NCBI GenBank assembly: GCA_963921195.1 | Contig: OY992539.1 | Span: 133,513,182-133,577,181 of the forward strand | DNA: 64,000 bases | Direction of reading: 5' to 3' | From: Pegoplata infirma | Lineage: Eukaryota; Arthropoda; Insecta; Diptera; Anthomyiidae | Made by a program: the position numbers and the translations under genes | Notes under the pieces: model-generated | The model's database searches: none | Told to the model about the DNA's origin: nothing | Seen by the model: the letters and a program-made list of their open reading frames with translations, nothing else | Shown: one piece after another, positions 57,795 to 64,000 of the stretch | How positions within the stretch are numbered: the stretch's first letter is position 1 | Layout: each line of letters begins with the position of its first letter

Positions 57795-60751
57795 TTAATC
57801 AAACATAACATCTCCGTCTTTAAGCTTCTGTAGTTTCAGATCCATTTCTTCCTTTTGCATGTTTTTTATTTTTAAGTCCAGTACAAAAATTTGCTTTTCT
57901 CTCTCGTTTTTATCTTTATAATATTTTGTTTGTTCTATAAGAAGACGTCTTTTGTCATCTTTGAGATCTCCATATTCATCAATTAAGGTATCAACTTTGT
58001 CTTGATTGCGTTTTCTTTTTTTTGGATTCTCATAGGTTTCCAGGTTTGGAAAAGAATTCATTGGTTCAGTGCTTTCTTCTTCAATTTCTGTTTCATCACC
58101 AACTAGCTCTTTTTGAATAGGACGCTTTAAAATGTCTACAGCATCACTGGGACGAAATGATTGTTTATCATTATCGTTGTCTTCAATTAAATTTTCGAAA
58201 TTTGATTGCAAAATTTCCAGCGATGAGTTATTTTCCATCTAAAAATAAAGACTTGATTAGTTTGTTTCAGAAATTTTTAATAAAGTATCAATAGTAGTAA
58301 ACTATTTCCAATTATTTTTAAAATTCTGCAAACATTGCCCAAAGACTTTTCTAAATTTATATTTGCATTTTACAAATTTGCATTTTTTAAATATATTTTT
58401 TAAAATAAAACCCAAACCACATAGATGCAGTGTCAGTGCACTGTGAATGTCCACTGATTCAAATAAAAAACAAACTAAAGCAGTGCTGTGTCAGTGCTAA
58501 ACACTGTTCAGATAAGCCCTATTTTTATATTTCGCAGTCACAGCTTGTTAAAGTAAAAAATAAAATAAGAAATTATAAACTTCAAAACAGAACAAAACAA
58601 TCTGAAAAATATTTAAATAATTTTTCTTTAAAAAAAAATAAATCAAGTATTACAAGATATGTACATTAGAATGGTTCAAAAAATTTTTTTTTTATTTTCA
58701 CCCCCATATTTTATGAAATTTGGTGCAAAAATCTGTGCCTGATTGTTTCAAATTTAAAAAAAAATGTTTAGAACTGTTATTTGGTGCAAAAATCTTTGCC
58801 TGATTTTTTCAGATTTTTTAAAACAAGTTTAGAACTGTTATGAGCATTATTTTGCATCCGTAGTGCATATGAAAAAAATCTTTTTTTCTTTGCGGTCCGT
58901 AATGAATATGAAAAAAAAAATTTTTTTTTCTTTGCGGTCTCATCAGCAAGCAAAACCCCCCCCCCCCCACTCCTTAATCTTTGCCTGATTTTTTCAGATT
59001 TAAAAAAAAAAAAATTTAGAATCATTTTCCATCCGTAGTGCATATGAGAAAAACAATTTTCTTTTCGGTCTCACCCTTTCATTTAATGTTATTTGGTGCA
59101 AAAATCTTTGCCTGATTTTTACCAAATAACATTAAATGAGGGGTTGAGACAGAAAAGAAAATTTTTTTTTCTCATATCAACTACGGATTCAAAATAATGA
59201 TTAAAACACCTCTAAATTTTTTTAACAAATCTGAGAAAAATCGGGCAATGGTTTTTGCACTGAATAACATTAAATAGAGGGGTGAGAATGCAAACAATAG
59301 AATATGCAAAATGATGCTTGTAACAGCTCTAAAAATGTTTTTAAAAACTGAAAAAATTAGGCAAAGCTTTTGCGACAAATTACATAAAATGATGGGGTGA
59401 GAACGCAAGATATTTTTTTTTTTGCAAACCACTCTAATGTACATATGTATGTATATGCCAGTATTTGCAAAAATCTTCAAAACCAATGGAGAAATGGGGA
59501 CACTGGTACAGCTTTATTATGGGTTGGTAAGCAGAATAAGATAATGATGATAGCAGTTTTAATTTACAGCGCTGTGACACTCACGCTGCCTTAATGTGGT
59601 TTAGGCTTTATTTTAAAGTTCTGATATTCTTTGGACAATTTAAAAAAAGGTTGAAAATGGTGTAGTTATTCAAATAAGAATATTTTTGTTTTAAGTATTT
59701 ATTAACTCTATTTGTTTTAAATTGTGCTTTCATGACGGAGGGAACATTCTTTCCTCAAAGATCCAGGCGTTGGAAGTTGTGTTTTTTCTTATCTCAAAAA
59801 ACGCTTGTTTTTCACAATAATCTTAAATTCTTCTTATTGGATTAGATCAAATGTGATTTAATTAGAATATTTAAAAAAGTACCTTTCGAATGAGGGATAT
59901 CATGGCCTAGGTTAATTAAAACGTTTGGCGCCAAAACAAGATTTTTTAAATCGTTGATGTCTTAAAATCTCACGTATGTAAACGAAAATGACGTATGTAT
60001 ACACAGGTTTTATTAATTAAACTTGATCATATTGCGCCTTTACCGAAATGGTATTTCTTAAAATTTTTTAATGAAACCACATTCAATCTAATCGGATAAT
60101 TAGTTTTTAAGATAATTATGAAAAACACTTTTTACCTTAAATCCACGCCCGCTGGAATTCTACGCGTCCCTTCGAAAGAAAGCACTATTTAACGTAGCGT
60201 TAGTTGACGCACAAAGTTCTAACAAATTTGGAGCGCGTCCGGTTAACTTCATCTATGCCGACTTTAACATAACATTTTCGAACAAATGAAACAAATCAAT
60301 TCCTTTTTGAAAACAGAACATAAATTTGTATTAACTTCAAACATACCTTTAAATCCAATACCATATCACCTCCTCCACGATCCTGTAATCCAAAAGTTGA
60401 CGGTCCTATTAAAGTCAATAGCAGTTCCTCATCTGCTGACAAATTTACAATTGATGCTGGCCCACCGCCTGTCTTGTACATCTCCCGTTTGTTGTTTCCC
60501 ATCTTTTTCCGTAGAGTCTTCTTTAGGTCATCATATTTGGAACGCAAATTAGCTGCATCTCTTGGAGATCTTCCACTAGCGGCATTAAACTTTTCTGCTA
60601 GTTTTGCCCACACCTCTGATTTTTTTTGGTTGCTAGCTGCGTCTGTTTTTTTTGTTTCTAAAACACTTCTATGTTGATGTACCAAATTGATTAATGTGGT
60701 TTTCTCACCATCCGTAAAATTTGGGCTGCGTTTATTCTCCTTTCCAGACAT
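57795..60751 (-). CDS. Harbinger Myb/SANT-like DNA-binding protein, 2 exons
   Basis: Exons on minus are 60751-60347 and 58238-57795, joined in phase 0 across a 2108-bp intron (donor GTATGT, acceptor TTTTTAG). They give 282 residues. Residues about 9-80 (NFTDGEKTTLINLVHQHR, KKSEVWAKLAEKFNA, RDAANLRSKYDDLKKTLRKK) form a Myb/SANT-like trihelix domain of the type found in Harbinger second proteins. The C-terminal third after KKRKRNQDK is a charged coiled coil (DKRRLLIEQTKYYKDKNER onward), likely for self-association. The start ATG (60751) is about 250 bp from the right end. In known Harbingers this protein brings the transposase into the nucleus and binds the sub-terminal DNA; the role here is inferred. 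The second exon begins with an in-frame ATG, so a shorter product is also possible. Confidence 0.85.
58667..59436. mobile_element. hAT-type foldback MITE in the Myb-gene intron, TSD ATGTACAT
   Basis: Ends TAGAATGGTTC and complement of TAGAGTGGTTTGC are flanked by ATGTACAT (58659-58666 and 59437-59444). The interior holds 'TTTGGTGCAAAAATCTTTGCC' modules in both orientations and a (C)10 run at 58958. It lies wholly inside the intron and should be removed by splicing. ORFs on minus are artefacts of A/T runs. Confidence 0.88.
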
Positions 60752-61151
60752 TTTTTTAATTTAAAATTAAAATTATGTGAAAACCCGTATAACTTTTAAA
60801 AAGAAAATTTATATTTGTCAAATATTTTTGACATATAATATAACGTCAAACGTTATTGTTGCCACATTTTTTTACAAATGTCGTCGGTTCATACACGTAG
60901 GTAAATTAAACGTTTAAATTACCAAAGTCATTTTACCGGCTAGGTAAAGATATCTATTAGATAGTTACACCGGTAGTTATCCGATTGTTGAAATTACGGC
61001 CATTAATAGTAAAAAAAAAATTTGTCCGGAACTTGGAAAATTTTTAAAAAAAAAATTAGGACGGATTTTATCAAAATTTTATTTTAAAATCTTGTTTAAT
61101 AATTCTTTACTCCAAAACGCAAAAAATGTGTCTGGGACTTATAAAATATAA

Positions 61152-62012
61152 TTATACCCTACACCACTCTGTGGTACAGGGTATATTGAGTTTGTGCTGA
61201 TGTTTGTAACTACCCGAAATATTGGTCCTAGACCTACCTTCAAGTATACCGATCGACTCAGAATAACTTTTTGAGTCGATTTAGCGATGTCCGTCCGTCC
61301 GTCCGTCTGTCCGTCCGTCCGTCCGTCCGTCCGTCTGTCCATCTATCGGTTTAAGCACGATAAAGGTCGCAATTTTCAATCAATTGACCTGAAATTTGAA
61401 ACTTAAGCATCTTTTGGCCCAAGGACGAAGCCTATTGAAATTGGAGAAAATCGGTCCATGTTAAGACCTAGCCCCCATACAAACGCCCCCTTTGGATTCG
61501 GCTTCAATGACTCTAATAACCGTATTATAATAGATATCGCTTTGAAATTCAGCAAGTAATCAAATTTTGTATGCACAAATCACCATTCCAAATTTCAAAG
61601 GAATCGGGTCAGTCCTTCTGGTAGTCCCCATACAAACCACCTTCCAGATATTCACATAATTCCCTCAAAATTCATAAAAATGGAAATATTTGATAAAAAA
61701 TTTATTTTTAGGTGCTAAACGTGTACTTTAGCAACCTTATCAAATCGGAATATAATTGGGCCATTTTGGGACTTAGTCCCCCATATAAAAATTTCGACCG
61801 ATATTCAGTTAAATTGTTCTATTGACAAAAAAAAATAACCAATTCCACTTAAGTAAAATTGATCTGTGTGTGTTTTCTACACTAAATAAAGATCTAACAA
61901 AAGACAGATACAATCGGTCCATGTTTGGACTTGGGACCCATTTTCCGGAAAACACTGGTGTAGGGTATCATATGATCGGTCTTGACCGACTATAACTTTC
62001 TTACTTGTTTTT
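61152..62012. mobile_element. DINE-1-like element (second subfamily)
   Basis: Starts ATACCCTACACCACTCTGTGG and ends GGTGTAGGGTATCATATG followed by TTTCTTACTTG. It has (GTCC)n at 61289-61333 and 'GAGTCGATTTAGCGATGTCC'. It differs from the copies at 36.6 and 48 kb in the middle ('CCCATACAAACGCCCCC', 'GAAATTGGAGAAAATCGGTC'). Confidence 0.75.
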
Positions 62013-62705
62013 TTTTTGTTTTTTGTTAAACAACATAAATCCTCGTAATAAAATCATTTTTGTAAAATAACAGTTCTTTTTTGTAAATCAACTAGAATCC
62101 TCGTAATAAAAAATTCGTTGTGAAATTACAGTTTTTTTTTTGTAAAATAACCTTTTAAAATGGTAGAATATAATTACGAAAATAAATTTGTAAAATTACC
62201 AATAAAACTGTAGTTCTCGTTTGAGCAAAGTACAAGAATTTTTGTTAAAAAACAAGGAAAATTGTTAAATATTGGTAGAACGGAATTACAAGGCATTTTA
62301 AAATTTTTTTTTAGTGTAGAAACGTTTCTAATTAGTTGACAATCACTGTATATCATCTGGTTCATGTTTAATATTGGCTGTCGGACGGTGTCATAGTTGG
62401 GCGTAGCTAAATCAGAGATAAAATCAAAACTTTCATATATGACCTTGAAAATCTTTGATCGCCCAAATCGATTCTGTAGATTTTATGAAAACGGAAATCC
62501 ATTTTAAGGGACACGCTAATTAAAATACACTTACAATCTTTTCACAATAAAATCGTTTATTATATGTGGATAATAAAAACGTCAGTCAATGAATGCAAAT
62601 GACAATTTGACTAAATAAATAATAGAGATTTAAAAAAAAGAAAAAAAAACTACCAAAGGACAATATAATACTATCTACAAATAGCTATTCATTCATTTAT
62701 TTATA

Positions 62706-63637
62706 CAGTGAGCGTCAAAAGAAAGTGTACATATCTAAAGTAGATGTAATTCGTTACCGACAAATTTGACAATAAGAACCCTGATTATTATCAATCAACT
62801 ATTATTTAAAAAAGCTATATATGAAAATTTCCAAGCTTTAATTTTAGCTTGAAAGCCTCCAGGTTGAGGAAATATTAAATGAGATACGATGGTCTCGCTG
62901 GGAAATAAAATTATTTGTAGACTTTTTTTAGAAAATTTTTAAAAACTATTTCTAAGTTGATTTTTTTTTCAAGTTTAAACATTAAGGCTCTTATTCATAA
63001 TACTTATAACAGACTTATTGTAGGTTTATTTGGCAATTATTCCTGCAATATCTGTCAAATAAACCTACTTTAAATATATTTCAGGTTTTATGAATAACCA
63101 CATAAAAATTTTAAAAAATTGTACAATAGTTTAAATTCAGTTATCAACTCATTTTTCCATAGACCCAAACAGATATCAATCAATCACCAATTTTTTTGTA
63201 AACAAGGAAAATATTTTATTGTTTATTAATTTAATTACACTAAAGTGTATAGTAATCAGATATACAGTGGGCGACAATACATTGGAAACTTTTTTATAGT
63301 AGATGCAATTTGTTAAAGACAAAGTTAACAATACTAAACGTTATTATTATCAAATGAGTATTATTTTAAATAATGTTGTGTAGGTAATTTATTAAGCTTT
63401 AATTTAAGCTTAATGGCGTCTAGATTGAGTAAATAATAAAGGTGCTACGAGGGTCGATCTGGAAAATGAAATTATTTAGAGACATTTTTTAGAACATTTT
63501 TTTAAAATATTTCTAACAATAAGTCGATTTTTTCCAAGTTCGAACATTAAAAATTTAAAAAAGGTCCAATAGATTTTATTCAGTAAACAAATAATTTTTC
63601 CAACAACCCAAACAGACAGTCAAATTTTTTTTAAATA
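62706..63637. repeat. Two mariner/Tc1-type non-coding repeats in tandem
   Basis: TA|CAGTGAGCGTCAAAAGAAAG at 62706 and TA|CAGTGGGCGACAATACATTG at 63265 are typical Tc1/mariner-like starts. Each is followed by about 300 bp of shared non-coding sequence (AGCTTTAATTTTAGCTT, 'GGTCTCGCTGGGAAATAAAA'). No transposase reading frame is recognisable and no complementary right end was found. Confidence 0.65.
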
Positions 63638-63833
63638 CAGTTGAAAAAATCCACATTTTTTGACCTTCAATTCTTTTGATCACCAATTTTTTGAAAAATT
63701 TAAATTATTTTAATATTTTATTACTATACATTTAGGTAAACCAAAATTAATAAACAATAACATCTTTTCTTTGTATACAAAAAACTGGTGGTCAAAAGAA
63801 TTGGAGGTCAAAAAATGTGGATTGTTTTTACTG
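63638..63833. mobile_element. 196-bp TA-flanked mariner-type MITE
   Basis: Left CAGTTGAAAAAATCCACA and right (complement of CAGTAAAAACAATCCACA) carry long arms through 'TTTTTTGACCT.CAATTC'. TA lies at 63636-63637 and 63834-63835. The surrounding sequence continues the same repeat family to the window end. Confidence 0.82.
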
Positions 63834-64000
63834 TACTTAAAAAATTTCACTGTTTGTCTGGGTTGTTCGAAAAATTATTTGATCACTGAATAAAATCTAC
63901 TGGAATTTTTTTTAAATTTTTAATGTATGAACTTGGAAAAAATCGAATTGGAATATTTTTAAAAAATGTTCTAAAAAATGTCTATAAATAATTTCATTTT

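Larger units (their letters stand above)
54377..61002. mobile_element. PIF/Harbinger DNA transposon, apparently autonomous
   Basis: The perfect 15-bp terminal inverted repeat TGGCCGTAATTTCAA opens both ends, and similarity continues inward (GATAACTA in both). It is flanked by TTA (54374-54376 and 61003-61005), the standard Harbinger 3-bp duplication. It carries the two genes expected of the superfamily, convergently: a DDE transposase (plus) and a Myb/SANT-like protein (minus). Both read without stops once introns are removed. The space between the genes and the long intron hold other repeats. Confidence 0.95.
52545..62316. mobile_element. CACTC-ended TA element expanded by nested insertions (inferred)
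   Basis: Left end CACTCAAAAAAAACCTTG with TA before it, and right end TTTTTTTTTAGTG followed by TA. Both sides share 'CTCGTAA', 'GTAAAATTACCAA' and 'TGTAATTC' motifs in opposite senses (52550-52700 and 62040-62310). If this is correct, the foldback element, Harbinger and DINE-like element between them are later insertions. Confidence 0.5.

Noticed and set aside
58777..59486. Minus-strand ORFs rich in Lys/Phe.
   Set aside because: They arise from A/T homopolymers in the foldback MITE within the Myb-gene intron.

Overview
The window looks like repeat-rich, non-coding euchromatin or pericentromeric DNA of a higher fly (Diptera: Brachycera, probably a calyptrate). The evidence is the strong AT bias, short GT..AG introns (61 and 209 bp in the one spliced transposase), and many copies of a DINE-1/INE-1-like repeat. 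That repeat has 'ATACCCTCC' ends, a 'GTCCGTCTGTCCGTCC' core and 'AAAGTATATATA' nearby. No host protein-coding gene, rRNA or functional tRNA could be recognised. Almost everything explicable is transposable elements (TEs), often nested several deep.

Layout. 0-4.8 kb: DINE-like fragments, TA-flanked MITEs and a TTA-flanked palindromic MITE. 4.8-6.7 kb: a hAT-type element. 7.4-11.2 kb: a nest in which a MITE holds a 5'-truncated Penelope-like element (PLE, minus strand, GIY-YIG endonuclease), itself broken by a hAT MITE and a small palindromic MITE. The PLE carries a sequence that satisfies the hammerhead ribozyme core. 13.6-17.9 kb: a 21-bp palindromic array, then a 3.2 kb hAT element that contains a Transib-type element, another hAT MITE and a decayed satellite array. 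18-19.3 kb: a LINE 3' end, two MITEs and a tRNA-derived SINE with a 12-bp target duplication. 19.3-30.3 kb: one CCCGAG-ended element blown apart by three head-to-tail Helitron-type elements, each with a large 16-bp minisatellite, then by a hAT and another inverted-repeat element. 32-36.4 kb: a decayed LOA/R1-group LINE (endonuclease, RT, RNase H), split by an inverted-repeat element. 36.6-42.1 kb: a head-to-tail DINE dimer and two very long foldback hAT-type elements around a second LINE remnant. 42-48 kb: 35-bp dyad-symmetric satellite arrays, a tRNA-like sequence and a foldback element. 48-52.5 kb: DINE-like elements in opposite orientations and a pair of interleaved palindromes. 52.5-62.3 kb: a region probably derived from one MITE that contains a foldback element, an apparently intact PIF/Harbinger transposon and a DINE-like element. 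62.7-64 kb: mariner/Tc1-type non-coding repeats.

The only intact genes are the two Harbinger genes at 54377-61002: a spliced DDE transposase on the plus strand and a spliced Myb/SANT-like protein on the minus strand. They converge between perfect 15-bp terminal repeats and a TTA target duplication. From what is known of this superfamily, the Myb-like protein acts with the transposase in nuclear import and end binding. The other recognised coding sequences are broken retrotransposon pieces. Element limits given with a target-site duplication were read base by base; family names based on TIR and TSD alone are inferences.
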